From Acheta domesticus (taxonomy: Eukaryota; Arthropoda; Insecta; Orthoptera; Gryllidae), in the NCBI GenBank assembly GCA_031308135.1, contig JAHLJT010008756.1, forward strand, positions 106,109,271 to 106,173,270: a stretch of DNA of 64,000 bases, read 5' to 3'. The position numbers and the translations under genes were made by a program. Shown one piece after another: positions 35,313 to 48,985 of this stretch. Below the pieces are notes generated by a model. It did no database searches, had not been told where the DNA came from, and was given only the letters and a program-made list of their open reading frames with translations. Within the stretch, counting starts at the first letter, position 1. The number at the start of each line of letters is the position of its first letter.

Positions 35313-35702
35313 ACTCCCTTTATTACTATGAAGCAGCTCGTTCTGGCAAGGGAATCGCTCCTCATAGAGTACATAAGAACGAAATTCCTACTACCAAGTA
35401 CTACGGCCTCGGAAGAATTTCTGGCGAAATTAATCAAGAAGAGACAAGAGATATGGCCGGAATTCTATGCAACAGGAGTCATGATAGATCGCGCTTGGAC
35501 GGAGGCAAACTTTGAAATGCGTCACGTCATCACAAAACTCCCAGTTCACGGCTTCCATCACATGCTGGTCAAAAATACATACTTTCACGAATCCAATGAG
35601 CAATGCAGTTGCAAACTCTGTGGCCTACATTGTTTCCGATACCACGTGGAACAATGCTCGAACAGAGTACAATCAATCACAGAGTATGCAGCCGCCAAAT
35701 GA
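35307..35702 (+). CDS. Unrecognised 131-aa ORF with Cys/His cluster
   Basis: I do not recognise this protein. The open frame starts within the right arm of a hairpin and contains ATGVMIDRAWTEANFEMRHV, LPVHGFHHMLVKNTYFHE and CSCKLCGLHCFRYHVEQC. The C.C..C....R.H...C cluster near residues 99-116 resembles the zinc knuckle that often follows RNase H or RT domains of LINEs, so a retroelement C-terminus is possible. The frame could continue from an upstream segment now lost. After the stop, GAAGTGAAG-type repeats and AT-rich DNA follow. No splice evidence. Coding status uncertain. Confidence 0.35.
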   Translation: MSTPFITMKQLVLARESLLIEYIRTKFLLPSTTASEEFLAKLIKKRQEIWPEFYATGVMIDRAWTEANFEMRHVITKLPVHGFHHMLVKNTYFHESNEQCSCKLCGLHCFRYHVEQCSNRVQSITEYAAAK

Positions 35703-36635
35703 CCGGAAAAGTGAAGTGAAGAAAAACTGTGTGAAGTGAAATATAAGTTTATATATTAAAAACAAGAAAACAGTGTGAAATCAATAACTATATATTCACT
35801 GCACGTTAGTGCGTTGTTCAGCTATTATTATTACTATGCAGCACAGTGAGTTGCATCGAGTTTCAACTAGTTCAAAATCGCGGTAGAGACGCTTCCCCTT
35901 ATGGAATCGGAAGAAATTGTGCTTAGAAATACAATACTATTTAAAAGATGTCCTAATGAAATATCTAGATAAAACTGTCAAAGAACAGGTCCCCCTGCTG
36001 TCCCTATAAATGAAAATCTAGTACTGTCCTCCGAATTGAAGGACCCCCCCCCCTCAAGCAATTAAACATTTACAGCCTTCCCCCTCCCTTCCCCTTTAGA
36101 AAACCACGAGCCGCGACTTTTGTTAACCATTAGTTTTTGCCATTTCTGAAAAATCTGATTTAATGGACATGTTATTTGCATGAACGCTCCACAATTAACA
36201 ATGTTAATTCCGTCGACCCCGTGACCGAGATCGCTAAGCCTAGTGGTCTCGGACACTAGTGTCATAGTGATCTCGGACTGTGAACTTCTCAGTTTACTGG
36301 AATGACTAACCTCTTGTTGGAACCGAAGACATAGGAAGAGGTGACAGCAAACAGTGGACTACTACATTTTTATTATTATTATTTGGGGAAAATGTTATTT
36401 TATGTTGATGTGGTGGAATGCCTTAATTTGTTTTGTAGATTTTAAATATGTCATTGTTACCATGCTTTGTTATTGTTTCTGTGTGAGAAGAAAATGTTGA
36501 GAGCAAAATAAAAATAATTATAAATGAACGGCGAGACATTAGACAATAATTGTAATTTTTAGATATTACAATAAATAAAAATTAAATCAGCTCTAGAGCC
36601 TACCCAGAAAAAAATACCTGGCTACGCCACTGGAA
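35703..36635. other. No gene recognised; hAT-family terminus at its right end
   Basis: A C run is present at 36046-36054. GGCTACGCCACTG ending at 36630 matches the end of the hAT family at 48190 and 56403, but the left end was not found. AT-rich otherwise. Confidence 0.4.
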
Positions 36636-37517
36636 CTATTTTAGGGAGCAAAAATGCATCGTGGAGAGCGTACGTCTCGTCTCTCAATTTTCACACACCA
36701 CCACGCCTGGTATGGAGAAGAACTCGTCAGATAAAAGGATACTCTTCACCAAATACGGTGCCGCGCACTATGAACAATTATGTCAAGTTCGGCGAACTAC
36801 GCTCCTTTTTTTGATCAGAGGATGGAGAGCCGTCCGTTGGATTTCTCCTGCAGAGCGTCTGTGGATTACAACACCCCTTTCTCTATGTCGGAATTGCTCT
36901 CTGCTCTCACATTCACAAAAATAAATGCCCCAGGTCCTGATGAAATACATAACCTTATGCTACAACATCTTCCTGATGGGTCGATGCAATTTCTCCTCCG
37001 CCTTTATAATCGCATCTGGGAAGAGCACACCATCCCCGCTCGATGGCGAGAAGCCATAGTTATCCCAGCTCTGAAGGACGGAAAGGATCGGTCGTTGTCA
37101 TCGAGCTACCGACCTGTCGCTCACACTAACTGCGTTTGCAAAGTGCTGGAACGGATTGTAAACCAGCGCTTGGTCTGGACCTTGGAGTGCAGAAACCTAC
37201 TCACACCAATCCAGTGCGGTTTCAGGAAACATCGGTCAACCCTGGACCATCTCGTCGCTTTGGCAACGGAAATTTCAACCTCGTTCGTCCTGAGACAACA
37301 CCTTGTGGCTGTAATATCCGGTAAAGAAAATGCCTATGACACCACTTGGAGGTATGGCATTCTGCAAACCTTGCACTCGTGGAGATTGAGGGGGAAGCTC
37401 CTCTTATTCCTCGAAATTTCTTATCGAATAGATCTTTCAGAGTTCGCATTGGTGACAAACTGTCTAGCAGTCACACCCTTGAAAACGGTATCCCCCAAGG
37501 CTCGGTGCTAAGTGTCA

Positions 37518-37597
37518 CTCTGTTTGCCATTGCCATAAATAGTATATTGTGAGGGAACCTGTAAGGGCATCGCTGTTTGTAGATGGTTTTGCCATTT
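37518..37597 (+). repeat. 80-bp segment, first copy of an exact duplication
   Basis: Positions 37518-37597 are repeated without change at 38804-38883, 1286 bp away inside the same LINE relic. The segment begins CTCTGTTTGCCATTGCC and ends GGTTTTGCCATTT. At the first site it is in the correct RT context (after GSVLS). Confidence 0.9.
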
Positions 37598-38803
37598 TTT
37601 GTTCATCCAGCAGCGTAAGTGTGATCCAGAGGCAACTCCAACTGGCTCTCAACAAGCTGCATGAATTGATCATGTCATTTTAAGTTCTCACCTACTAAAT
37701 CTACTGAAGTGCACTTCTGCAAAGTATACCACTTGCATAGCGATCCAATCCAGTACTTGGGGGGGAAATCAGCTTCCGACTCTGCCAGGTTTTTGGGGCT
37801 CACTTTTGACAAGTACCTCACATGGTATCCTCATATCCGCACACTGCAAACCAGATGCGTCTCCCCGCTCAATCTTCTTCGAATGCTTAGTGGCACTTCA
37901 TGGGGAGCCGACCGCATTGCCCTGCTGTCGGTTGTACAGAGCACTCATTCGCTCAGCATTGGATTACGGTAGTGAAGTGTATGGTTCTGCAGCTCCTTCC
38001 ACCCTTCGACCCATCAACAGCATACACCACGCTGGTATTCGCCTCTCAACAGGTACGTATCGCACCAGCCGAATCGAGTGCATTCTAGCTGACGCTGGGG
38101 AGCCATACTTAAAAAGAAGGCGAGATATTCTATTAGCGTCTTATGTGTTAAAGTGTCAGGACTCTTTTATCATCCTTGTCGCCGAATAATCACTCGCCCA
38201 AAATATGAATCTTCGTATATTCTTCGAACATCACTACCCTAGCCCCCAGGCATTCGATTGCGAAATCTTTTGCGAAAACTTAATGTCGATCTTCCCACTC
38301 CTGTGAAACCCCCAAATGACCTGATTCCCCCTTGGAAATTCAATGGCAATGTTTCCAAACAAATTACTAGTCTTCTGGATTACCAGAAGCAGTTCCAGGG
38401 TATGAGGGAAGCGGATCATTTATTCTTGTACACAGAAGGATCATCGCACAATGACGCAGTGGAATGTAGTTTTCATTGTATCAGGGCCAGCAAATCATAT
38501 CGGCTTCATTCTCGGTGCAGTACATTCACTGCTGAAATGTATGCAATACTCAAAGCCCTAAAATACATCGAGTCAACGACGTTGCGGCGAGTAGTTCTCT
38601 GTTCTGGTTCTCTTAGCTCTCTTCAGGCTGTCTCCCGTCCTTTGTCAGACTACCTGACAAAATCAGTTCAAAATCTGATTCATAGTCGTCTGTCCCGCCG
38701 CTATGACCTGGTCCTTAGTTGGGTTCCAGGCCATATGGGAATTAGCTGGCCGACCAGGCGGCAAAATTAGCTACTCGTATCGACGTTTCTGCTGTACCAT
38801 TGT

Positions 38804-38883
38804 CTCTGTTTGCCATTGCCATAAATAGTATATTGTGAGGGAACCTGTAAGGGCATCGCTGTTTGTAGATGGTTTTGCCATTT
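38804..38883 (+). repeat. 80-bp segment, second (displaced) copy
   Basis: An exact copy of 37518-37597 lies after the RNase H region, where RT sequence does not belong. It is a filler or template-switch insertion in the LINE relic. Confidence 0.9.
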
Positions 38884-39175
38884 GCCACTGGCTTACTTGA
38901 AACGATCATTGTTTAGAGCGTGGCAAACTGAGTGACACAATACCACTTTTAAACTAAGTGAAATAAAGAATTCTGTAATTCCCTGGCGTTCCTCATCTCG
39001 CTCCTCTAGGCGTGAGGAAGTCATTTTAACCCGTCTTCGTATCGGACACTGCCCCATTTCTCATGGTTTCCTCCTTCGAGGAGAAACTCCTCTCATATGT
39101 GACTCATGCGGGACGGTTCTTTCTATGGAACACGTTCTCCTGAACCGTAGGAAATTTGTTGGCAACCGACGAAGA

Positions 39176-41325
<2,150 letters not shown>

Positions 41326-42091
41326 ATGTGCATTTTGTAGTTAAGCTTGCTTGTTGGAACACATTGAAATGTTTTTGATTGTGACCATATGTAATACTCT
41401 GTTATAATTTCATATAATTTTGTTGTACTAATACTCTCTGCTGTGAAATTGTGCCATCAGTCTGCGATGAGTTCATGTTACCGCCGATTGGCTGGTGAAT
41501 AAAGATGACGTTCCATCGACTATATTTCAATAAGGTTGGCATTGTTGGCACATTGAAGGAGTTTGTTTGCTGATACTTATTGCTTGTCCATTGCCTTTGA
41601 TACGGAGCTCGATATTCACTGCATAACTTACCTGGATTGAGAGGTTCGTGGTTATGAGGGAAATATGGCAACAGTTGAATGTTGCCAGATGATCAATTAC
41701 GGAGGGAATTACGAAAGGGAATTATGGGAGAGAAATATGAAATACCCAACCGCATGAAATTAAGAACTAGTTACTTAGTAAATAAATAAATATGAATAAT
41801 TAACATTAGGTTAATAATAAAATCAAATATGTACCACGGGCGTTAACTGGTTCTAATATCTCTGGCGACAAAAAGCCCTCGGACCAAAGGACCTTACAAC
41901 ACCCTTGTTGCATAAAATAACTATTTTATCTGCTGTCTATTGTTTCTATAACGGAGGAAAGGAAAGTCCGTTTCCCTTCTGGGAAGTTCGCTAAAAACAT
42001 TCTTGTCTTACTATTGAGGCTTCCGCTCCTCGTGGAAATACCACGCTCTGTAGCAGTATTTAGGCGATTGCAGAGGAAAGTGTATTTTTAT

Positions 42092-42316
42092 TTACACAAC
42101 CTGTATCCAGTGGGTGACAAACTTCCATTGCAATCGCTGTCGAAAAGGTGAAAATGTACTGTAGCTCAAAATCCTAAAGCTATCTTCAAGCGACCCATGG
42201 TAGTTTGAGGCGTATTGCTGTTTGAAAGGTATTCCGGACGGTTCTGTTTCTTGTAAAATCTTCAGGAATACTGCCTTCGACATTCTGCATCTGGTTACAA
42301 ACTGAACATCGTCCAA
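42092..42316 (-). pseudogene. PIF/Harbinger transposase N-terminal fragment
   Basis: The minus frame reads MDDVQFVTRCRMSKAVFLKI, LQETEPSG and FKQQYASNYHGSLEDSFRIL. F..R.RMSKA.FL.IL is the conserved N-terminal block of PIF/Harbinger (DDE_Tnp_4) transposases. The catalytic region is absent. It is probably unrelated by descent to the C-terminal fragment at 8443, which lies 34 kb away. Confidence 0.65.
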
Positions 42317-42609
42317 AAGTCATAAAAATGAATTTGTTTTTGAGAAATTGCTCGTTCTGGATTCATACTTTCTTTATATTCAGTATTCAGTAGTTAGGCA
42401 TCAAAATTATCTCCCATGTTATCGCACATGCGAAACATTAACAGCAAAAGAGTAATATAATAAAGCCAACGAAACACAATGCACGCGTTCGTTGCATCCT
42501 AACATAACAAGTGTTTAACAAGTCGTCTAAGTCGATGGCAGAGTGTACTGTTCGGTCAAAATTTGACGAATATTCTTTCAATTTTCTGGTCAACTCATAT
42601 TAGCTTATT

Positions 42610-42882
42610 TTGCAATACTTTGAAAATTTTAGTTCTTCAGTGAACGTAGACATCCTAAACGAAACATACAAGCACGTTTTTTCATTCTTTAATGCCAGAT
42701 GTCGGTTTAGCCGTGATCGCTAAGTCATTGTACATTCCTGGCCAGGGTGTACACATGGCTTGTGTCGGTTCGAATCTTCATCTACAACCGTGCTTAGCTG
42801 CTATAAGCCTGTGGTTAAGTCGGAGGGAGAGGCCGATGTAAAACAAACGGTGGTTGATCCGCATCGAAATTGACGGGGCTTC
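42610..42882 (+). repeat. Dispersed repeat R, copy 2
   Basis: Matches copy 1 (1-230) and the inverted copy at 51715-51998, extending left to TTTGCAATACTTTGAAAATT. GGTTCGAATCTTC near 42767 is the best B-box-like match among the three copies. Confidence 0.7.
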
Positions 42883-42989
42883 TGTATTTCATTCATTAAA
42901 GCACTAGTTACAGTTATAATTTAATATGCTAGACTAGACGTAAAGTTCAAAAACATTTAAACATTTCAAAATTCGAACGTGATTAAAAC

Positions 42990-43823
42990 AAAATCAGATT
43001 AAATTTCATCTATCCGTAGAAACAGTGTTAAGTACAAAAAACGAAATTCCTGTTTTAACAAAAATCCCATATATTTCTTAAATTAATTTAAATAATTGTG
43101 AAAACTGTTATGATCCTAAATACTATTACTGGACATCTTTGTAAAATAGTTATATTGAAAAATCGATTAGTGATCTTCAAAATTCCATAATATTCAAGCA
43201 AATATGAAGATTTACGGTAACCGATGTACGGAATACGATGCTTCAAACACTACGTTGTCATCAGTCGACTTTCCGGCTAAAAAAACGATCTTAAACTTTT
43301 CAGAACTATGGATATTTATTAGTAACAAATGCTTCCTAGAAAAAAATCCGCGATTTCTTTCAAGTTCATTTTAGTACAAAATTCTATACTCAAGTATACT
43401 GCGATTTTTCTAGGAAGAGCTCTCAAGATAACTCAAATCCCATCTTCGCGATGGAATATGTCACGGCATTTCGCGTCTTTTCTCGGTCTTGCCGGTAGAA
43501 GTCGCATGATCGCAATCACTGCTTCATACGGTCGCGATCGTGCGAAATCTAGCGGAACGACTGTGAATGATACGAAATGCCGTGACATATTCCATCGCGA
43601 AGATGGGAATTTGAGTTATCTTGAGAGCTCTTCCTACAAAAATCGCAGTATAGTGGGTTTGCAAGAGAAAAGTGCGTGAGTAGTATAGTACGGTTAAATA
43701 ATGCGCCGAAAAAAGTGTTGAAATGTGCGAAACAGAACCTAGAAAATTTACATTCTCAGACACTGAAAACAGGGAAAAACCTTGAATTCAAAAAAGCCAG
43801 ATCGCTGGTCATCCTGTAACACT
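42990..43823. mobile_element. Fragment related to the hAT-like element at 23982-26276
   Basis: Shares AACAGTGTTAAGTA, CCTAAATA.TATTACT, ACGGAATACG and the end AAACCTTGAATT.AAAAAGCCAGAT.GCTGGTCA. The right end at about 43820 reads TCATCCTG in place of TCACCCTG. The left end is missing. Confidence 0.5.
43395..43652. repeat. ~79-bp near-perfect inverted repeat (hairpin) with 99-bp spacer
   Basis: The left arm 43395-43473 and right arm 43573-43652 pair almost throughout: TATACTGCGATTTTT.TAGGA, AGAGCTCTCAAGATAACTCA and GATGGAATATGTCACGGCAT against their complements. It lies inside the hAT-like fragment. One half resembles 24295-24330 in the other hAT-like element (ATATCTCACGGTATTTCGCG). Confidence 0.85.
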
Positions 43824-44047
43824 GATTTCGATATTTATGTCTTTCGTGCAAAACAGTGATTCAATTCCCATTAATATTTGAAGGATAAACAATCTGTTTA
43901 ATCAGGAGTTGGACTTGGCTTGCTACTGATATTTCAGTTATAATTTTCATTAATTTTTTGTCCAATTTATCCTTAAATATATATTTTTTTATAAAAAAAC
44001 CTCTTAATTTGCAATATTAAGCCATCTATTTAACCTTTAAGAAACGA

Positions 44048-44139
44048 ATGGGAAACAATTTTCCCGAGATTTTTTCAACCCAGCGGTTAGAATGGAATGT
44101 TTCTCGCCTGACCTGCGGAGGCGTGAGGCGGCTTACTGA
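44048..44139 (+). pseudogene. Left part of a 73-codon ORF split by a Harbinger-like insertion
   Basis: This part starts at ATG and reads MGNNFPEIFSTQRLEWNVSR and LTCGGVRRLTE to the insertion point. It rejoins in frame at 45503 (DDKLRGRDFHVQKPPRSLQK...) after removal of the element and one TGA copy, ending at a TAG at 45630-45632. I do not recognise the protein; it may be a host exon or an older repeat. Confidence 0.4.
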
Positions 44140-45499
44140 GGGCCGGTTTCACCAAACAAGGAGTAAGAGTTTACTCTGGAGTAAATCATGTTTACTCGAG
44201 AGTAACGTCTTGCAGCGTTTCACCAACACTTTACTCGAGTGTAAGTCGCTTACACGAGAGTAAATTTACACCGCGAAAATCCGTCGGGAAAACTACGGAG
44301 TAAGCTCAGTTTTCAATACGCGTGTACCTCCGACGTGTTGTTATGGCTCGACGACTGCAAATGATCGTATTTGAAGATGATTCCAGCGGTGATTAGGAAT
44401 ATTATCCTCTAGTGCGAAGACAAAGACAGGTGCGGGAGAGAATGGATTGTTTTCTTCCAATTATGACGATGGAGATTTTTTCACGAGGTTTGTTTGGCCA
44501 AATCATCAGCTCTTCTATATGGAAGAAAGGAATAATTTGCAAACTAATTACAAAACCAAAAAATAAATACAAGAAGTATAATAATTTCATGAACTATTTT
44601 TTTCTGAATTGTAGGTATCTTACGATTATAGGCAATCAGTTCAGAATCCAGATCAAAACAGAATGTCTATTAAGGGCATTTAAACATTGTAGCAAAGTAT
44701 TTTATTTGTGAAGTACGATGTTAACTTTATCTGGTACATTATAAACTGTGGACGACTTTGTAAATTTCTGTTTTACGGATGTGGATACGAAATAAAGGTA
44801 GTAAATATACGATAACAAAAGGAAAAATAATAACTTGAAGGACTACAAGTACTTATTTATTCAGTTTAAAAATAAAACAGCAGTAAAAACTGCATATCAC
44901 GTATAGGAGAGAAGATCTGCGCTCCACATTTTCTTGAGTTCCAGAATCCCTTTCCAACATTTTAAATATAATTAGTTGAAAGTTTAATAATGTTTAAAAA
45001 TAAAACAAAAATAATAAAAAAATTCAAAAGCGCGAAATTAACAACAAATGAAAAACTTGACTTTGCGTACTAATTCGTAATATATATTCGAAAAACTGAA
45101 CTAAGAAATAAATATACGAAAACTAAGAAATTAGCTACGCTAACTCAAATCACCAAAACACCACACAAGACTATAACCTAATCCAACATAACCAAACACG
45201 CCGCCGCCAAGAACTCCCAAACTGAAAAATGAAAGAAAATAACCAGAGGTTCCCGTTGATCCGCATTGGTTCACAGCATCAGTCGCTCACGGGCCCTTCA
45301 ATCGCTCTCTTCTGCGTGTGAAAAATTGCGCGTTCAGTCGGTTCGCGGAGTAAACCGAGGAGTATGTATTCTCAAGTAAAATAACCCTCCAGAAGCGTGG
45401 TGAAACGCTTATATTTTACTCGAGTGTAACTATCCCTGAGTAATGCTTACTCTGGAGTAACTACTCTTAACTTTACTCCACTATAGGTGAAACCGGCCC
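44140..45499 (+). mobile_element. 1.36-kb PIF/Harbinger-like element, TGA target duplication
   Basis: Ends GGGCCGGTTTCACC and GGTGAAACCGGCCC are perfect 14-bp inverted repeats flanked by TGA on both sides (44137-44139, 45500-45502). Repeated subterminal ACTCGAG(A/T)GTAA motifs occur in both orientations near each end. A short + frame at 44343 (MARRLQMIVFEDDSSGD, then after a stop RRQRQVRERMD) looks like the start of a Harbinger transposase. A 3-bp duplication with these ends fits PIF/Harbinger. The element is a deletion derivative without a nuclease domain. Confidence 0.8.
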
Positions 45500-45655
45500 T
45501 GAGGATGACAAGCTGCGCGGCCGCGATTTCCATGTACAGAAGCCTCCACGAAGTCTACAGAAAGGAGACCGAACTCCGGTGGTGGGGGAACGTACCGCAA
45601 ACGTCGGCAGCTACTTGAAAAATAAAACATAGAGTACTAGACTCCTTGCGCTTTA

Positions 45656-46793
45656 TGGTCCAATTAAAATTAGAACCGACTTGGGACCTCGGAGCGCTGC
45701 AGTGGAGGGGGCAGCGCTCAACCAACGACGGCTGCGTATCGGGAGGCACGTCGCTGCATGGTTGCCATGGCAGACTGTAACCAGAACCGCGTGGGCCCGA
45801 CGGCCGGGCCGGGCGGCCGGGCGGTTTCGCCCTGGCCGGCGCAGTGCGCGCGGGGGTGGGGCGGGGCGCAATGTCAGATTTAGAGGGCCCTTCCGGTCCC
45901 TCTCGTCCGCTTCGCTTTGCAACATCCAGTTGCTGGTCAGTGACGAGGCGCTAAACTGAAGAAAAATTATCTTGTGCTTGGTTGAATGGTTGGTGTGTCA
46001 AAATTCTACCATTGAAGATATCCAAAATTTATTAAAAGCAGAACTGTTGGAAGAAGTAGCAAAATAAAAGCCACGGTTTTCTGTATATGCTACTGATGAA
46101 GTGGCCAAGAAACACGGGCATGAGGTGATTCGATTGCCGCTCTACCACTGTCATTTTAATGTTATTGAGAAAATTTGGGCGCAAATAAAAGGTTACGTGG
46201 CAGATAAAAACGCAAAATTTACGTTACCTGAGGTGGAGAAGCTCATGAATGAGGCTGTGGAGAGGACGACTGCAGAACAATGGCGCAGTGTGATAGGATC
46301 ACTTTAAAAAAGTAATTACGAAAGCATGGGTAGACGAAGGAATTGTGGAACAAAGTTTTGAAGAACTTATTATTTCTCCTCAATCTTTCGAGTTCTAGCG
46401 CTTCAGAACAATCATCAGAGGAAAGTGACTCTGAAATAAGTGGAGTGTTTCCTTTGTAACAGTAATTTGTTTGACAATTAAAACTGTAAATAGTGTAAAT
46501 ATAGAAATTCTTCTGATTGTAATGACAGATCGGGGTAAGTGAATGTGCTTCGTCGTTCTGTTTGGAAGTGGAGAGCGGCATATGAAGGACGAATAATGCA
46601 GTTGTGGCCAAGGCGCCTGCAGTCATCCACCCACTGAAAGTACCGCTTGTCTTTCTGTCACCGCGACCGCGCCCGAGCGGTCCTCGTCGCTCCGCCCCCC
46701 GCCGCCCTAGCACGTGCTCCGCCGCTCATGGCGTGGCAACGCCGCTCCCCACCACAGCGCGCTCCCAAGTCGGTTCTTATTTTAATCAGACCA
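45656..46793. mobile_element. 1.14-kb Tc1/mariner-type element
   Basis: Ends TGGTCCAATTAAAATTAGAA and the complement of TGGTCTGATTAAAATAAGAA, extending to about 30 bp with ACCGACTTGG, flanked by TA (45654-45655, 46794-46795). GC-rich, CpG-dense blocks lie just inside each end (45785-45900 and 46650-46770). It contains the transposase relic at 45985-46307. Confidence 0.8.
45985..46307 (+). pseudogene. Tc1/mariner-superfamily transposase, C-terminal relic
   Basis: The + frame reads WLVCQNSTIEDIQNLLKAEL, LEEVAK, one in-frame stop, then KPRFSVYATDEVAKKHGHEV, IRLPLYHCHFNVIEKIWAQI, KGYVADKNAKF and ERTTAEQWRSVIGSL. HEV.RLP.YHC..N.IE.IWAQ.KGYV is the third catalytic block of this DDE superfamily; the Glu after NVI is the catalytic E. 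The first two Asp blocks are missing, so the element depends on other copies. Confidence 0.85.
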
Positions 46794-46795
46794 TA

Positions 46796-48181
46796 GTGAC
46801 ATCACGCGGCGAATGAAAGAACCACGAAAGAACCTACCAAAGCAGCCAATAGCAGCAAAGCCGAGCGTTTCCGCGGGAAGCAATATTTATTTACGAGTAT
46901 TACCAGGACACGCCCTTGACAATAATGATAATAATCATAATTAATAAATCAATTATTATGAATACAGCACAAACTGCGTAAACACCTGTCAAGAGAGCTG
47001 TAATTCACTGCCTTACAATATTCTAAATGAAGATAACAATGAACCCGATTCGGTTCCAATATCACTATAATACCGCACCGTTACTACGTCTTTTCCCTCA
47101 TATTGTCTTGGATTGAGGCACGCCCAAGACCGCCACAGCAGCGCCGTAGGCGAACAGACCCGCAACAGACTACACCGAGGAATGTGTTTCCAGAAATGTG
47201 CGACGAGAAATGTGGAAAATCGAAACAAGGGACACTTATGGACCTCCACACACTAGAAAGAGTTTTCTCGTTCGCCTCTGCGGAGGCGAAAGAGTTCCTC
47301 GCTCGAGTCGGTCGGCGAGCGAGTTTTCTCGGACACATTTCTACTCCATTACTTTTTTATACGACATTTAGGCGTTCGCTACCGCAGGAAAACACCTAAC
47401 TGCATAGAACTGAGTGAGGTTATAACATTTAGCAGTAAAAGATGCGATAAACTACCAGTTTTCTAATTGTTTTCTTGAATTTTCTCTTAAAACGGAAATA
47501 AACAAGAAAAAAATTGTATGGAAGATATTCTTATTTGTATGAAATCCGCTCATAATGAGTAATATAAAAATAAAAATTTGAAGCAAGAAACTTGAAAAGG
47601 TATTTTGAAATAATTGAATTAATTTATTACTTTTCTTAATTGGTATTTATGAATGAATTTACCATTTGTGAATTTTATAATGAGTTATTTGATCATTCAT
47701 TATCTATTCATTATTCAACCAACAAATATAGTAAACCAGAGCGGGGTAGAGATTACGGAACTCAAGAAAATTTGCTGATGTACTACTTCTCCCTTATAAG
47801 TCACATAATCTCCTGTTTTTTTTACATTAAATAATGATTCATTCAATGCAGTAGTGTGTTTCTCTCTAGGTAATTCGAACTCGTTAAACAAATGGTTTAC
47901 GATTAATTTAACAAAACAAGGATTTCACGAGTTAAAATTACATAAGAGCATTAAATATAACAAGAAGTGGGACTCGCAGATGATCTCGTAGCTAAAACTG
48001 CTGCCACCACTCTCGGCTTGTGGGACATAAAGGCATTTCGAGACATCGAATAACCTCTTTGTAGTGTGTGGACGCAGCCTCGCCGGCTTCTCTCCTCATT
48101 TCTCGTCGCATATTTCTCGTATCCCATTCCTCTGTGTAGTGTGTTGCGGGCCTTACGCAAGGCATTGAGTGATAGAGCAGG
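46796..48181. other. No gene recognised; short inverted motif at both ends
   Basis: CCACACACTAGAAAGAG (47248-47264) and its near complement CTCTTTGTAGTGTGTGG (48055-48071) bracket about 820 bp, which may be another MITE. GCGAGCGAG/GGAGGCG-rich DNA occurs at 47270-47330. No protein family identified. Confidence 0.4.
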
Positions 48182-48189
48182 GTGAGCGG

Positions 48190-48985
48190 CAGTGGCGTAG
48201 CGTCAGGGGACGCTGAGATGCTGAGCATCCCCGTATATAAGAACCTTAAATACTGTATTGATAATCTTACAAGTGGTCTGTTGAGCGAAACACGTTTTGT
48301 ATTAATTTTAAATTGATTTCCTATGATTGAATTCGGCGGGCTGTTGAAGCTGGCCTCTGATTGCTTGGAAGCTAAAATGCTTCAGCGTCTGCCGCCAGAT
48401 TGCGACGAGCAATGACGCATGCGCAGGTGGCTAGGTTCCCCTCTGCCCTCTTCACCCCTGGCCCAGAGAAACCCGACTGCTTTACGCTAGCGTTTACTGC
48501 GGAAAGAAGCTCGTTTGTGCACGAGAGCGCAGCACACTTCAGGCGTTCAGTAAATTATCTTTCTCTCTCTCACTCGGGAGTCCCCACTTGGTCATGGGTA
48601 CAAACTGTAGAAATAGTGCCTGACTACTATTTCTTAATTAATATCCAAGAAATTGTAATATCTCTTGAATAGATTACATATTATTTAAGTCTGCAATGTA
48701 TAAATTAACAAATGGTCTTATTGCCATTCGCGTATAAGAATTAAAGCTGAGCCATTGTATAATTTGCTTTCAAGACATCGGCAGCCCTGACTGCTGTGAG
48801 GATTTTGTGGGAAGCGCCTACACCGTCGTAAGCAATCGAGATCGTGGAAGTAGTCCCAGTGTATCTGCCTTGAGTTGCGTTCGCCTGTTAGATGAAGTAG
48901 TTGATGAAGAAGATTAGATGAAGAAGTGACATTTTGTGTGTTATTGTTGAGCATCCCCAAACGTGTGAGTCACGCTACGCCACTG
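48190..48985 (+). mobile_element. 796-bp hAT non-autonomous element, copy 1
   Basis: The 14-bp inverted ends are CAGTGGCGTAGCGT. Perfect 8-bp duplications GTGAGCGG flank it (48182-48189 and 48986-48993). A second copy in inverse orientation is at 56403-57179. A 90-codon open frame in both copies (48400-48672 here) is simply shared sequence with no recognised domain. Confidence 0.92.

Larger units (their letters stand above)
36640..39175 (+). pseudogene. Decayed I-superfamily LINE (RT, RNase H, zinc knuckle)
   Basis: Reverse-transcriptase blocks occur in order: NAPGPDEIHNLMLQHLPDGS, IPARWREAIVIPALKDGKDR, SYRPVAHTNCVCKVLERIVN, IQCGFRKHRSTLDHLVALAT, NAYDTTWRYGILQTL and GIPQGSVLSVTLFAIAINSI (36900-37552, two frames), then ALIRSALDYGSEVYGSAAPS (about 37950). 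An RNase H domain follows at 38400-38760: YTEGSS in place of the usual YTDGS, AEMYAILKALKYI, SGSLSSLQAV in place of SDS, and LSWVPGHMGI. It ends with TRLRIGHCPISHGFLLRGET and CDSCG...EHVL (39029-39145). RT plus RNase H plus a C-terminal zinc knuckle is the I/R1/Loa arrangement. Stops, frameshifts and lost RNase H Asp residues make it inactive. Confidence 0.85.

Noticed and set aside
48400..48672. 90-codon ORF conserved with 56697-56969 (minus)
   Set aside because: The two are the same piece of one hAT repeat; shared descent explains the conservation and no domain is visible.
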